Shown here: positions 1 to 9,147 of the stretch, one piece after another | Numbering within the stretch: position 1 is the first letter of the stretch | Layout of the letters: the number at the start of each line of letters is the position of its first letter | The notes under the pieces: generated by a model | What the model saw: only the letters and a program-made list of their open reading frames with translations | The model's database searches: none | Told to the model about the DNA's origin: nothing | Position numbers and translations under genes: made by a program | NCBI RefSeq assembly: GCF_039538765.1 | Contig: NZ_BAABCJ010000001.1 | Span: 1,178,001-1,242,000, forward strand | Direction of reading: 5' to 3' | Origin: Zhihengliuella alba | Lineage (GTDB): Bacteria > Actinomycetota > Actinomycetes > Actinomycetales > Micrococcaceae | DNA length: 64,000 nucleotides

Positions 1-1
1 C

Positions 2-424
<423 letters not shown>

Positions 425-446
425 CCCGCTGGCCCATCGCGGACGC

Positions 447-497
447 CGACGGCGCCCGTCCCTCGCTCCACGCCGGAGCCGGGGACGGGCGCCGTCG
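447..497. terminator. Bidirectional hairpin terminator
   Basis: A 16-bp perfect stem (447-462 with 482-497, core ACGGCGCCCGTCCC) and a 19-nt loop lie between the converging ABC ATPase gene and menD. There is no T-tract, as is common in high-G+C actinobacteria. Confidence 0.7.
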
Positions 498-514
498 CCG
501 TTGGCGGGCACGTC

Positions 515-2386
515 TCAGCCGAGCACGGCGCCCAGCTCTTCGGCGATCAGCCGGTGGCGCCCGGCCACCCGGTCCCGGAGCAGGATCACGTCGATGAGGC
601 GGCGCGGCCGCTCCGGCGGCGCGGCGAGGGCCGCCCGGAGCTCCTCCAGGGTGGCGACGCGGACGTAGTCGAGCCCGTAGGCCTCGGCGAGCGCGCCGAG
701 ACGGACCCGGTGCGGCGTGCCGAAGAGGCGCTCCACGGCGTCTCCGTAGGCGCCGCCGGCGGCGACCCGGCCGTGCTCGAGCGTCGAGAAGATCGCCCCG
801 CCGGAGTCGTTGAGGACCACGACGTCGAGCCGCGGCTCGGGCTCACCGTCGCCGAGGAGCAGCCCGCCGACGTCGTGCAGGAAGGTCACGTCGCCGACCA
901 GCAGGCAGGTGCGGTCCCCGGCCGGCGCTGCGGCGGCGATCCCGGTGGCCGTGGCGACGGTCCCGTCGATGCCGGCGAGCCCCCGGTTCGCGAAGACGCG
1001 CCGGCCCGCCGTCCCGGCGCCGGTGTCCGGGACCGCCAAGAGGTCGGCGTCGCGGATCGCGTTCGATGATCCGATCACCAGCTGCTCGGGCGCCGACTCC
1101 CAGACGGCGCGGGCGGCGTCGGGCCCAGTGAGGCCGTCGCGGCGCTCGCCCGCGAGCACTCGCTCGACGGCGGCCCCGGCCAGCTCCCCGGCGCTGCGCC
1201 ACGCGTCCAGCCACCACTCGGGCCCCGCGCCCGCGAAGGCGGCGAGCTCGTCGAGGTCGGCGATCACGGCCTCGCGGCGGCGGCCGGGCTCGAACCAGGC
1301 GACGGCCTCGGGGAGGTAGAGGGCGGAGGGGATCCGCGCATCGGCGAGCAGGCGGGCGACCGGACGGCTCAGGGTCGGCCGGCCGAAGACGACGACCCGC
1401 TCGATCCGCTCCCCCGGCGGCGCAGGCGCGTCGGCGTGCCCCGCGAAGTGACCGAGGAGGACCCGGTAGGGCCCGATCGCGTTGGGCCCGAATCTGGCGT
1501 TGGAGCTGGGCTCGGCGAGCAGCGGCAGGTCCAGGGCGCGCGCGAACCGCTCCGCCTCCTCGCCGGCACCGTGGCCGGCGACGACCACGGTGCGCCGCCG
1601 CGCCAGGCCCGAGGTCGTGGGCGCGGGCACGGCCGGGGCGGCGGGCGCGGCCGGGGGGACGGGCGCGGGCGTGGGTCGCTGCGCGGCGTCGCGAGCGCCG
1701 AGCGCGCTTGCCGGGGCCCCGGCGTCGCCCCCTGTTCTGCCGGCCCCGACGGCAGCCGGCTCCCTCCAGGCCCCGGCGAGACTGTCGCCGTCGTCCGGGA
1801 CGAGCGGGTCGCGGAACTCGACGTTGACGTGCACCGGTCCCACGCCGCGGGCGCCCTGCCCGGCGAGCGCCGCCAGGGCATGTCCCAGCGGGCCCCGGGG
1901 GTCCGTCCCGGCGGCGACGCCGGCCTCGGCCCGCACGTGCGTGCCGAAGATCCCCGCTTGGCGGGTGGTCTGGTTCGCCCCAGTCCCGTGCAGCTCGGCG
2001 GGCCGGTCGGCCGAGAGGACTAGCAGCGGCACCCCGGCGTGGTCGGCCTCCATCACGGCGGGGAGCAGCTCGCCGACGGCGGTACCGGACGTCGTCGCCA
2101 CCGCCACGGGCGCACCGGTGGCGAGGGACAGGCCGAGGGCCGTGAAACCGGCGTCGCGCTCGTCGATGCGCACGTGGACGGCGAGCCGGCCGGCGGCCTC
2201 GGCCTCCGCCGCCGCGTACGCCAGCGGAGCGCTGCGCGAGCCCGGAGACAGCAGGAGGTGGCCCACCCCCTCCTCGACGAGTGCATCGAGCAGGAGGCGG
2301 GCCACCTCGAGCGAGCCCAGTTCGCACGAGCCCAGTTCGCGTGAGCCCGGTTCGCGGGGATCGGGGTTCGGTGCTCCGGTCGTCAT
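515..2386 (-). CDS. menD: 2-succinyl-5-enolpyruvyl-6-hydroxy-3-cyclohexene-1-carboxylate synthase (MenD)
   Basis: This is the ThDP-dependent enzyme of menaquinone synthesis that joins isochorismate and 2-oxoglutarate-derived succinic semialdehyde. Visible landmarks are SPGSRSAPL (residues 47-55), the catalytic-glutamate segment RIDERDAGF (E76), NQTTRQAGIFG, and the ThDP/Mg motif GDVTFLHD near residue 500. I start at 2386 (MTTGAPNP) because a TAGGAT box ends 7 nt before it. The ATG at 2395 overlaps that box. At 623 aa it is longer than usual MenD. The excess is an N-terminal 5-residue repeat and a Pro/Ala-rich linker around residues 235-270. menC lies upstream on the same strand, with a phoX-like gene between them. 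Confidence 0.94.
   Translation of the reverse strand: MTTGAPNPDPREPGSRELGSCELGSLEVARLLLDALVEEGVGHLLLSPGSRSAPLAYAAAEAEAAGRLAVHVRIDERDAGFTALGLSLATGAPVAVATTSGTAVGELLPAVMEADHAGVPLLVLSADRPAELHGTGANQTTRQAGIFGTHVRAEAGVAAGTDPRGPLGHALAALAGQGARGVGPVHVNVEFRDPLVPDDGDSLAGAWREPAAVGAGRTGGDAGAPASALGARDAAQRPTPAPVPPAAPAAPAVPAPTTSGLARRRTVVVAGHGAGEEAERFARALDLPLLAEPSSNARFGPNAIGPYRVLLGHFAGHADAPAPPGERIERVVVFGRPTLSRPVARLLADARIPSALYLPEAVAWFEPGRRREAVIADLDELAAFAGAGPEWWLDAWRSAGELAGAAVERVLAGERRDGLTGPDAARAVWESAPEQLVIGSSNAIRDADLLAVPDTGAGTAGRRVFANRGLAGIDGTVATATGIAAAAPAGDRTCLLVGDVTFLHDVGGLLLGDGEPEPRLDVVVLNDSGGAIFSTLEHGRVAAGGAYGDAVERLFGTPHRVRLGALAEAYGLDYVRVATLEELRAALAAPPERPRRLIDVILLRDRVAGRHRLIAEELGAVLG
2313..2357. repeat. Three 15-bp tandem repeats inside menD
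   Basis: Three head-to-tail copies of GAGCCCAGTTCGCAC and near variants lie in frame at the 5' end of menD. They encode the pentapeptides EPGSR, ELGSC and ELGSL ahead of the first folded domain. Confidence 0.85.
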
Positions 2387-2393
2387 ACGGTCC

Positions 2394-2399
2394 ATCCTA
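2394..2399 (-). promoter_or_regulatory. -10 box for leaderless menD
   Basis: TAGGAT on the minus strand is followed by 7 nt and then the ATG at 2386, so transcription should begin at or next to the start codon. Confidence 0.5.
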
Positions 2400-2494
2400 G
2401 GACGGGCCGCGCGCCGCCCCCGCGCGCCCCGCGCCTGGCCAGAGCCTGTTCCCGGCGCGCGCTGCGGACCGGTGCAGCGCCCGCGCCCCGCGGC

Positions 2495-4591
2495 CTACTT
2501 CTTGGGGCCGCGGCCCTTGCCGTTGCCGTTGTTCCCGGTGGTCCGGAAGACCTGGATGACGGACGGGCGGGGGCCGAAGAACTCGCCCCGGCCGGCCGTC
2601 GCCCGCGACTCCACGTAGTCCGGGAAGAACGACGTCGGCTCGTCCCAGGTGCCGTCGTCACCCGGGTGCTGGATGGAGACGAACACCGAGTTCTCGCGGT
2701 CGTGGATGACGGGGCCGCACGTCTCCGCGCCGTTGGGGACGGCGAGGAACTGCTGGACGCGGCCGCGCTCGTCGCCGGTCAGCGTGACCTTGTGCAGGGC
2801 GTCGGCGTAGCCGATGGTGCCCGGCTGCCCGTCCGTGGAGATCCACAGGTTGCCGACCGAGTCGAAGGCGACGTTGTCCGGGCAGGAGATCGGCGAGACC
2901 TTGTCCGCGGGGTAGCCGGAGAAGTAGGTCGTCGTGTCGACGGAGGGGTCGCCGGCGACCAGGAGGATGTTCCAGCCGAAGGTCAGCGACGCCGCGTCGC
3001 CGTTGCGCTCGGTGAGCTCGAGGACGTGGCCGTCGCGATTGCGCGAGCGCGGGTTCGCCTCGTCGGCGAGCGCGTTGCCGTCGGTGCCGCGGCGGGTGTT
3101 GTTGGTCAGCGCCGCGTAGACCTTGCCGGTGGCCGGGTTCACGTCGACGTCTTCCGGGCGGTCCATCTTCGTGGCGCCGACCTTGTCGCCGGCCAGGCGC
3201 GTGTAGACGAGGACCTCCTCGACGCTCATGCCGGGCACGCGGGAGGTTCCGCGGACCAGGAGCGGCAGCCATTCGCCGGAGCCGTCGAAGGCGCCGTCGG
3301 ACGGGACCTTGCCGGAGCCGTCGATCTCGGCGGCGCTGGTGGCGTTGAACTTCGCGACGTAGAGGTCGCCCTCGGAGAGCAGCGTCTTGTTGTGCTCGCG
3401 ATCGCCCTCGCGGTACTTGTTCCTGGAGACGAACTTGTAGATGTAGTCGAACCGCTCGTCGTCGCCCATGTAGGCGACCGCGCGGCCGTCGGCGGCGATC
3501 GTGACGTTGGCGCCCTCGTGCTTGAACCGGCCCAGCGCGGTGTGCTTGACGGGGGTCGACTCCGGATCGTGCGGGTCGATCTCGACGATGTAGCCGAAGC
3601 GGTTGGCCTCGTTCTCGTAGCCGGCGTTCTTCGCGTCGAAGCGCTCCTCCGTCAGTTCCCAGCCGCGGCTGCTCGGCTCGGTGCTGATCCCGTAGCGCGC
3701 CTCCTCGGGGGTGCCGCGGCCGACGTAGTACTGGTTGAAGTTCTCCTCGCCCGTGACGACCGTGCCCCAGGGGGTGGTGCCGCCGGCGCAGTTGTTGTTC
3801 ATGCCCCAGACCACCGTGCCGGTCGGGTCGTCCTTGGTCTTGAGCAGGTCGGAGCCGGCGGCCGGCCCGTCGACCGCGAACTCGGTGTGCATGTGGATGC
3901 GGCGATTGCGCTTGCCGTCGACCACCGGCTTCCACGCCTGGCCTGCTTTGTCGCGGCGGACCTCCACGACGGAGAAGCCGTGCGCGGCCATGGCCGTGAG
4001 GCGGGCCTCGTCGGGGTTGGCCTCGAGCCAGGCCGGGTCGAACATGACGTTCTCGTTGGTGTACTCGTGGTTGGCGACGAGGACACCGGTGGTCCCGTTG
4101 CCGCGGTCGGCGAGGATGTTGAGGTAGTCGCAGTTGTAGCCGAAGCGCTGCTTCTGGTCCTCGGCGGACTGGTTCGAGGCGTCGAAGTCCCCGGCGGAGG
4201 AGAACAGCGGATCGCCCCAGCGAATGACCGGCGCCCAGTCGTACCCCTCGGGCACTGTCACCGCGTCGACGGTCCGCTCGACCGGAGCGATGGCCTGGAA
4301 CGGCAGCTTGCCGCCTCCCTTGCCGAATCCGCCGTTGTCCGCGGCCGCGGACGGCGCGGAGGCGAGCTGCTGGCCGACCACGACTGCGGCTGCGGCCACG
4401 CCGCCGAGGCCGAGGGCCGCACGGCGGGACAGGGCCTGGTCGGCGATGTCGCGGAAGTAGGAGTTGTCACTGGTGTTGCAGACGTCCTTGGCACAGGCGT
4501 CGCCGCACTTGAAGTGGCAGGTCGCGGCGGAGCGGTTGCCGCGGGTGTGCCCGGCCATCGGGAGGAGCTGGAGCATGTTGCGAGGAGTCAT
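2495..4591 (-). CDS. phoX: PhoX-family alkaline phosphatase (DUF839), Tat-exported
   Basis: The 698-residue protein matches the PhoX/DUF839 family of secreted, iron/calcium-dependent phosphatases. A twin-arginine signal (SRRAALGLGG, residues 55-64) is followed by an Ala/Val-rich membrane segment, so folded export by Tat is expected. Before it lies a conserved-looking cysteine cluster, CHFKCGDACAKDVC (Cys 25, 29, 33, 38), as in long actinobacterial members. The body has typical stretches such as GTVVTGEENFNQYY and RPEDVDVNPATGKVY. The ATG at 4591 follows a weak purine-rich site. The gene lies 58 nt after menC and just upstream of menD. I saw no convincing PHO box. Confidence 0.88.
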   Translation of the reverse strand: MTPRNMLQLLPMAGHTRGNRSAATCHFKCGDACAKDVCNTSDNSYFRDIADQALSRRAALGLGGVAAAAVVVGQQLASAPSAAADNGGFGKGGGKLPFQAIAPVERTVDAVTVPEGYDWAPVIRWGDPLFSSAGDFDASNQSAEDQKQRFGYNCDYLNILADRGNGTTGVLVANHEYTNENVMFDPAWLEANPDEARLTAMAAHGFSVVEVRRDKAGQAWKPVVDGKRNRRIHMHTEFAVDGPAAGSDLLKTKDDPTGTVVWGMNNNCAGGTTPWGTVVTGEENFNQYYVGRGTPEEARYGISTEPSSRGWELTEERFDAKNAGYENEANRFGYIVEIDPHDPESTPVKHTALGRFKHEGANVTIAADGRAVAYMGDDERFDYIYKFVSRNKYREGDREHNKTLLSEGDLYVAKFNATSAAEIDGSGKVPSDGAFDGSGEWLPLLVRGTSRVPGMSVEEVLVYTRLAGDKVGATKMDRPEDVDVNPATGKVYAALTNNTRRGTDGNALADEANPRSRNRDGHVLELTERNGDAASLTFGWNILLVAGDPSVDTTTYFSGYPADKVSPISCPDNVAFDSVGNLWISTDGQPGTIGYADALHKVTLTGDERGRVQQFLAVPNGAETCGPVIHDRENSVFVSIQHPGDDGTWDEPTSFFPDYVESRATAGRGEFFGPRPSVIQVFRTTGNNGNGKGRGPKK

Positions 4592-4649
4592 CGTCCGTCT
4601 TTCGCTTGGGGTGGACTTTTCCGGCCCTCACGCTTCCAGCTTCAAGCAA

Positions 4650-5696
4650 CTACTTCGGAGCATCCGCCTGAACTGCGGGCGAAGCCGCGTTAACCAGGCG
4701 TTCATGGCAGCGGCGTACGCGCTCGGCCCACCATGCGCGGCGCTCCGCCGGCGCCCGGTGCCGCTGCAGCAGCTCCGGGTCGGCGGCGATCCGGCGCAGG
4801 TCCAGGGACCCGTTGCGGGGGACGTAGCGGTCCGCGGTGACGTCCTCCCCGAAGAGGGCGACGGTCCCGAGGCCGCAGGCGTAGGGCAGCGCGGGCAGCG
4901 CGGCGGCCAGGGCCGCGCCCACGCGGGTGCCCACCGACGTGTCCAGGGCGGAGCTGACGACGGCGGGCAGGCCCGCGGCCGCGACGATGTCCAGCGCCGC
5001 CCGCACTCCCCCGAGCGGCTGGGCCTTGATGACGATCACGTCCGCGGCTCCGAGCCGGGCCACGGCGAGAGGGTCGGCCTCCTTGCGCACGGCCTCGTCC
5101 GCGGCGATCGGCACGGGCAGGCCGCGCCGGACGAGCTCGGCGCGCAACTCGGCCAGCGGCACGACCCCGGGAACGGGCTGCTCGGCGTACTGGAGCCCGA
5201 AGCCGGCGAGGGCCTCGAGCGCGGTCAGCGCCTCGTCGTGGCCCCAGCCTCCGTTGGCGTCCACGCGCAGGGCCGCCGACGGCGCCAGGCGGCGGACCTC
5301 GGCCAGGCGCGCGACGTCGTCGTGCAGGGTCTGCCCCCGCTCGGCGACCTTGACCTTCACGGTGTGCGGCCCGCCGGGGCCGTAGCGCGCGAGGACGGAC
5401 TCGACGGCGTCCGGGGCCACGGCGGGGACGGTCGCGTTGACCGGGATCTCCGTGCGCAGCGGATCCGGGAACCCGTGCCAGCCGGCCTCGAGGGCGCAGC
5501 GCAGCCAGGCGGCCGCCTCGGCGTCGCCGTACTCGAGGAAGGGGGAGAACTCGGCGTGCTCGCGGGGTCCGGCGAGGATCACGGCCTCCCGCTCGGTGAC
5601 GCCGCGGAAGCGCACGGTCAGCGGCAGGCGCACCACATGCAGCGCGGCGAGGACCTCCTCCAGCGGCGGCAGGGGTGATGGATTCGGCACGGGCAT
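4650..5696 (-). CDS. menC: o-Succinylbenzoate synthase (MenC)
   Basis: An enolase-superfamily dehydratase that makes o-succinylbenzoate in menaquinone synthesis. The active-site framework is visible: KVK (K114/K116), VDANGG (D146), EQP (E172), ADE (D200/E201) and IKAQPLGG (K224), which are the two lysines and three metal ligands of the family. The length is 348 aa. I choose the ATG at 5696 (MPVPNPSP): a TAAAGT -10-like box lies 7 nt before it, and an upstream ATG at 5726 would run through that promoter. It is divergent from the PAP2 gene, with only 40 bp between starts. Confidence 0.93.
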   Translation of the reverse strand: MPVPNPSPLPPLEEVLAALHVVRLPLTVRFRGVTEREAVILAGPREHAEFSPFLEYGDAEAAAWLRCALEAGWHGFPDPLRTEIPVNATVPAVAPDAVESVLARYGPGGPHTVKVKVAERGQTLHDDVARLAEVRRLAPSAALRVDANGGWGHDEALTALEALAGFGLQYAEQPVPGVVPLAELRAELVRRGLPVPIAADEAVRKEADPLAVARLGAADVIVIKAQPLGGVRAALDIVAAAGLPAVVSSALDTSVGTRVGAALAAALPALPYACGLGTVALFGEDVTADRYVPRNGSLDLRRIAADPELLQRHRAPAERRAWWAERVRRCHERLVNAASPAVQADAPK

Positions 5697-5703
5697 ATAC
5701 GTC

Positions 5704-5709
5704 ACTTTA
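5704..5709 (-). promoter_or_regulatory. -10 box for leaderless menC
   Basis: TAAAGT on the minus strand stands 7 nt before the ATG at 5696. The divergent PAP2 gene starts at 5737, so the two promoters must overlap. Confidence 0.5.
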
Positions 5710-5736
5710 GACCGGCACCGTGGCAAGCTGGGGGCG

Positions 5737-6654
5737 ATGACTCACACGGGTGACGGTGTCCGCAGGGGCGGGCGCGATGGACAGCGGGTGCTCTGGCCGG
5801 TCGGCTGGATCGTCGCCCTGCTGCTGCTGGCCGCCACCTTCTGCGCGGCCTTCTGGCTGTTCGTGCTGACGCCGATGGGCCAGCAGGTGGACGACGACGC
5901 GCTGCGCGGCGCCAACGTGTTCCTCGCCGCGCGTGACGAGGCCCGGCTGCCGGCCCTGGCGCTGCTGGGCGAGCTGCCCCGGATCTCCGCCGTGCTCGGT
6001 GCGATCGCGCTGGTGACCTCGGCGATCGTCCACCGGTCCGTGACCGCGCCGCTGATCACCCTGCTGGGCACGGGCGGCGCGCTGCTGACCACCCAGCTGC
6101 TGAAGCACGAGCTGCTGGCCCGGCCGGACATGGGCATCTCGGAGGCCACCGTCAACTCGTTCCCCTCCGGCCACACCACGCTCGCCGCCGCCTCGATGTT
6201 CGCGGTGTACGCGGTGGTGACGCCGCGCTGGCGGCCTCTCGTGGCGCTGCTCGGCGGCGCGTTCTCGGCGGTGGCGGGGATGGCGACGCTGGTGCTCGGC
6301 TGGCACCGGCCAGCGGACATCGTCGGGGCCTACCTGATCGCCGCCGCCTGGGCCCTGCTGACCGGCTGGTGCCTCTCCGTGGCGGCGCCGCGCTGGAACC
6401 GCTGGCACCCGCGCCGGTTCTGGGCGGCCTCGCGCCTCTGGTCCGTGCTGCTGTGGGCGCCCGGCCTGCTGGCCCTCGGTGCCTCCGCCGGCCTGCTCGC
6501 GTTCCTCCCGAGCACGCAGGGGGACGACGACCCGCAGCAGCTGCTCGGCTTCCTGCTCGGGGGCGTCCTCGCGATCGGCAGCGCGGCCCTCCTCGTCTTC
6601 GCACTGACGAACACCGTCTACATGCTGCAGAGCCGGATCCGGCACCGGCACTGA
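5737..6654 (+). CDS. PAP2-family membrane phosphatase
   Basis: A 305-residue polytopic membrane protein with the type-2 phosphatidic acid phosphatase signature. Motif C1 is KHELLARP (KX6RP), C2 is FPSGHTTLA, and C3 is reduced to LGWHRPADIVGAYL, with the catalytic His and Asp but without the usual SR pair. Such enzymes dephosphorylate lipid phosphates or isoprenyl pyrophosphates outside the membrane. The substrate here is unknown. The ATG at 5737 follows a G-rich stretch. A CAAGCT sequence 7 nt before it could be a leaderless -10 box. About 35 hydrophilic C-terminal residues of the UPP-phosphatase type are absent. Confidence 0.85.
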   Translation: MTHTGDGVRRGGRDGQRVLWPVGWIVALLLLAATFCAAFWLFVLTPMGQQVDDDALRGANVFLAARDEARLPALALLGELPRISAVLGAIALVTSAIVHRSVTAPLITLLGTGGALLTTQLLKHELLARPDMGISEATVNSFPSGHTTLAAASMFAVYAVVTPRWRPLVALLGGAFSAVAGMATLVLGWHRPADIVGAYLIAAAWALLTGWCLSVAAPRWNRWHPRRFWAASRLWSVLLWAPGLLALGASAGLLAFLPSTQGDDDPQQLLGFLLGGVLAIGSAALLVFALTNTVYMLQSRIRHRH

Positions 6655-6672
6655 GCCACCCGGGTCGCCCGG

Positions 6673-6724
6673 GCCGACCGGCTCACCGGGGCTGGCCGAG
6701 CCGACCGGCTCACCGGGGCCGGCC
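6673..6724. repeat. 27-bp-period tandem duplication at the end of the MFS gene
   Basis: GCCGACCGGCTCACCGGGGC and its flank occur at 6673-6697 and 6700-6724 with one mismatch in 25. The right copy contains the MFS stop codon (6710-6712), and the left copy repeats that stop sequence outside the gene. Confidence 0.8.
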
Positions 6725-7987
6725 GCGCCGCCCGTGCTGGTATAGCGGCAGGTACCAGGCGAACACCCCGGTCCCCACGAGGCCGGCTCCGGCCAGCACC
6801 CACATGCCGGTCGCCAGCGACGCCGCGGAGGCGACCGCCGAGAGCACGATCGGCCCGGCCATCATCCCGGTGTCGGCGAACAGGCGCCACAGCCCCAGGA
6901 ACTGCGGCCGGGCGTCCGGCGGGGCGTACTCGGCGCCCAGGGTCATGACGATCCCGGTCCCCATCCCGTTCGCCAGGCCCATGAGCGCGCCGATCCCCAT
7001 CAGCGTCGTCACGTCGTGCGCGAGGGGCATGAGGGCCAGCGAGGCGCTGAGGAAGAACACGCACGGCACCCCGGCCCAGACGTGGCCCCTGCGGTCGGCC
7101 AGCCGGCCGGCCGGGTAGAAGACCAGGACGTCCAGCGCACCGGAGACCCCGTAGACCAGCGACGCCGTCGACGCGTCGAGTCCCAGCTGGTCCGCCCAGA
7201 GCGGGATGACGACCTGGCGCGAGGCGCGGATGGCCGAGAGGATGACCACGCCGGTCCCGACCGTCGCGAAGGTCCGCCAGTAGCGCACCCCGATCGCGCG
7301 CATGGTCGTCCGGCCGGGCCCGCCGGCGTCGGCTGCCAGCGGGTCGGCGGCCTGGCCGCTTGCCCCCGCCTCACGGGGGACGCCGTCCGGCCGCGGGGCC
7401 GGGCCGGGCGCGACGGGGACCGGGAGCTCCGGCACGAGGAACCCGACGCCGGCGGCGGCGAGCATCGCGGCGAGCCCGAACCAGTAGGCGCCGTCGAGCC
7501 CGGCGAAGGACATCACGGCGGCGCCCAGGAACGGGCCGGCGAACGCGCCGATGCGGATGGTGCCGCCGAGCGTGGACATGGCCCGCGCCCGGAAGTAGGC
7601 GGGGACGGCCTCCGCGAGATAGCTCTGGCGGGCCAGGTTGAAGACGGCGCCGGCCATCCCCACCAGGAGGATGGCCCCGGCGAGCAGCGCGACGTCGTCC
7701 GCCAGCAGCGCGAGCACCATGCCGAGCGCGGCCACGCCCGCTGCCGCGATCATCGAGAGCCGCTCCCCGAACCGCGCCGTCAGCAGCGCCGCAGGCACGT
7801 TGGTGATCAGCGATCCGACGCCGATCAGCGTGACCACGAGCGCCGCGGTGGCCACGGACGCTCCCAGCTCGCGCGCGGTGAGCGCGACCACCGGGGTGAT
7901 GGCGCCGAGGCCCACCGCGTAGAGGAGGGAGGGGCCGTAGACCTTCAGGCCGAGGTCGCGCAGCCCGAAGCTCTCCGCCGCACCCAC
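6710..7987 (-). CDS. Major facilitator superfamily transporter
   Basis: A 425-residue protein with about 12 hydrophobic segments in two halves and a Pro/Gly-rich central loop near residues 185-225. The motif-A-like loops RFGERLSM after TM2 and DRRGHVWAG after TM8 are characteristic of MFS exporters. Phrases such as YGPSLLYAVGLGAITPVVALTARELG resemble multidrug-type permeases. The substrate is unknown. GTG at 7987 is used. It follows the metallo-hydrolase gene by 13 nt on the same strand, so the two probably share a transcript. Confidence 0.85.
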   Translation of the reverse strand: MGAAESFGLRDLGLKVYGPSLLYAVGLGAITPVVALTARELGASVATAALVVTLIGVGSLITNVPAALLTARFGERLSMIAAAGVAALGMVLALLADDVALLAGAILLVGMAGAVFNLARQSYLAEAVPAYFRARAMSTLGGTIRIGAFAGPFLGAAVMSFAGLDGAYWFGLAAMLAAAGVGFLVPELPVPVAPGPAPRPDGVPREAGASGQAADPLAADAGGPGRTTMRAIGVRYWRTFATVGTGVVILSAIRASRQVVIPLWADQLGLDASTASLVYGVSGALDVLVFYPAGRLADRRGHVWAGVPCVFFLSASLALMPLAHDVTTLMGIGALMGLANGMGTGIVMTLGAEYAPPDARPQFLGLWRLFADTGMMAGPIVLSAVASAASLATGMWVLAGAGLVGTGVFAWYLPLYQHGRRGRPR

Positions 7988-8000
7988 CCGTCCGGCGCGC

Positions 8001-8933
8001 CTACTGCTGCGGGACGACGTTGCCCGGCTCGGTCGCCTTGAGCCGGATGATCAGGTGCCGCGACTGGACCGGACCGTACGGCAGGACCGGTACGGCCTTG
8101 GTGTAGTCCACGGAGGCCTCGTGGATGGCCGTGGTGCACGTCCGGATGGCCTGGCGCAGGTTCTTCAGCTGCGACCGGACGAAGTCCGGGTCCACCACCC
8201 GCCCGTGGCCGGGGATGATCTCCGAGTACAGCTCGTCGATGGCGATGATCTTGCCCAGGGTCCGGCGCCACTCGTACGGGTAGGAGTCCTCGAAGCTGGG
8301 GTGCCCGCCCTCCTCGACGAGGTCGCCGGCGAACAGGACGCGGTCCGAGCCGACGAGCAGGTCTCCGTCCGTGTGCCCCGGCCCGAGGTGGAACAGCGTC
8401 ACGGTGTGCCCGCCGAGGTCGATGTCCACCGGCTCGTCGCGGACGAGGTCCGTGGGCAGGTGCAGTCCGGTGTGCTCGCCGTCGGCGGCCGCCATGGCCG
8501 GGTCCGCCGTGCGCACCAGCGCCCGCTGGGACTCGCCTGCGGCCTCCATGGCCGCCGCCGCGCCGGCGTGGGCCCAGAACTCCTCGACGCCCTGGGCCGC
8601 GAAGTAGGCGTTGCCGAAGAAGTGGTCCGCGTGGGCGTGCGTGTTGACCACCACGAGGGGCAGGTCCGTGACCTCCCGGATGGCTGCGTGGATCCGTGCA
8701 GCGTCGGCCGGGCCGGAGCCGGTGTCCACGAGGAGCGCGCGCTCGTCGCCGATGACGAGCCCGACGTTGACGTCGAAGGACGGCAGCGTCATGGCATGGG
8801 TGCGCCCGCCCACGCGGAGCCAGCCGGCGTCGACCGTGGGCAGCACCGCCTCCGTCGAATCCTGCGGCTCGGCCGGCCCCGGCCCGAAAGCCGACCGGTC
8901 GTGAAAGCCCTCGCCCGTGCTGCGCTCGCTCAT
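8001..8933 (-). CDS. Metallo-beta-lactamase-fold hydrolase
   Basis: 310 residues with the diagnostic zinc motif HAHADH (99-104), a downstream GPGHTDGD histidine and a C-terminal IPGHGRVVD histidine, the ligand set of MBL-fold hydrolases. The sequence LVDTGSGPAD precedes the motif. The length and single-domain layout fit quinoprotein-relay/SoxH-like or generic thioesterase-type members, and the substrate cannot be assigned. A good ribosome-binding site (GGGAGGGG) precedes the ATG at 8933. The MFS gene follows 13 nt downstream, so an export-plus-hydrolysis detoxification pair is possible. Confidence 0.85.
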   Translation of the reverse strand: MSERSTGEGFHDRSAFGPGPAEPQDSTEAVLPTVDAGWLRVGGRTHAMTLPSFDVNVGLVIGDERALLVDTGSGPADAARIHAAIREVTDLPLVVVNTHAHADHFFGNAYFAAQGVEEFWAHAGAAAAMEAAGESQRALVRTADPAMAAADGEHTGLHLPTDLVRDEPVDIDLGGHTVTLFHLGPGHTDGDLLVGSDRVLFAGDLVEEGGHPSFEDSYPYEWRRTLGKIIAIDELYSEIIPGHGRVVDPDFVRSQLKNLRQAIRTCTTAIHEASVDYTKAVPVLPYGPVQSRHLIIRLKATEPGNVVPQQ

Positions 8934-9089
8934 AGTGCCCCTCCCGGCCCCGTCCCACGACGGTTCGGCCGCATGCTCCCGGTTGCTGTGCCACGTTCTG
9001 TGCGGTGCATCTCAGCCTAACGCGAGCCCCTCGACGTTGGCGCAACACGACGCTCCTTGACGCCGTCCCATATCCGCGGGGCACGCCCC

Positions 9090-9095
9090 TATGCT
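9090..9095 (+). promoter_or_regulatory. -10 box upstream of small membrane protein gene
   Basis: TATGCT (TAnnnT) lies about 52 nt before the ATG at 9148. No clear -35 hexamer is seen at 17 bp. Confidence 0.35.
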
Positions 9096-9147
9096 GAGAC
9101 GGACAGTCGGATCACCGACCTCCGATCCCCGACCCACAGGAGCCACC

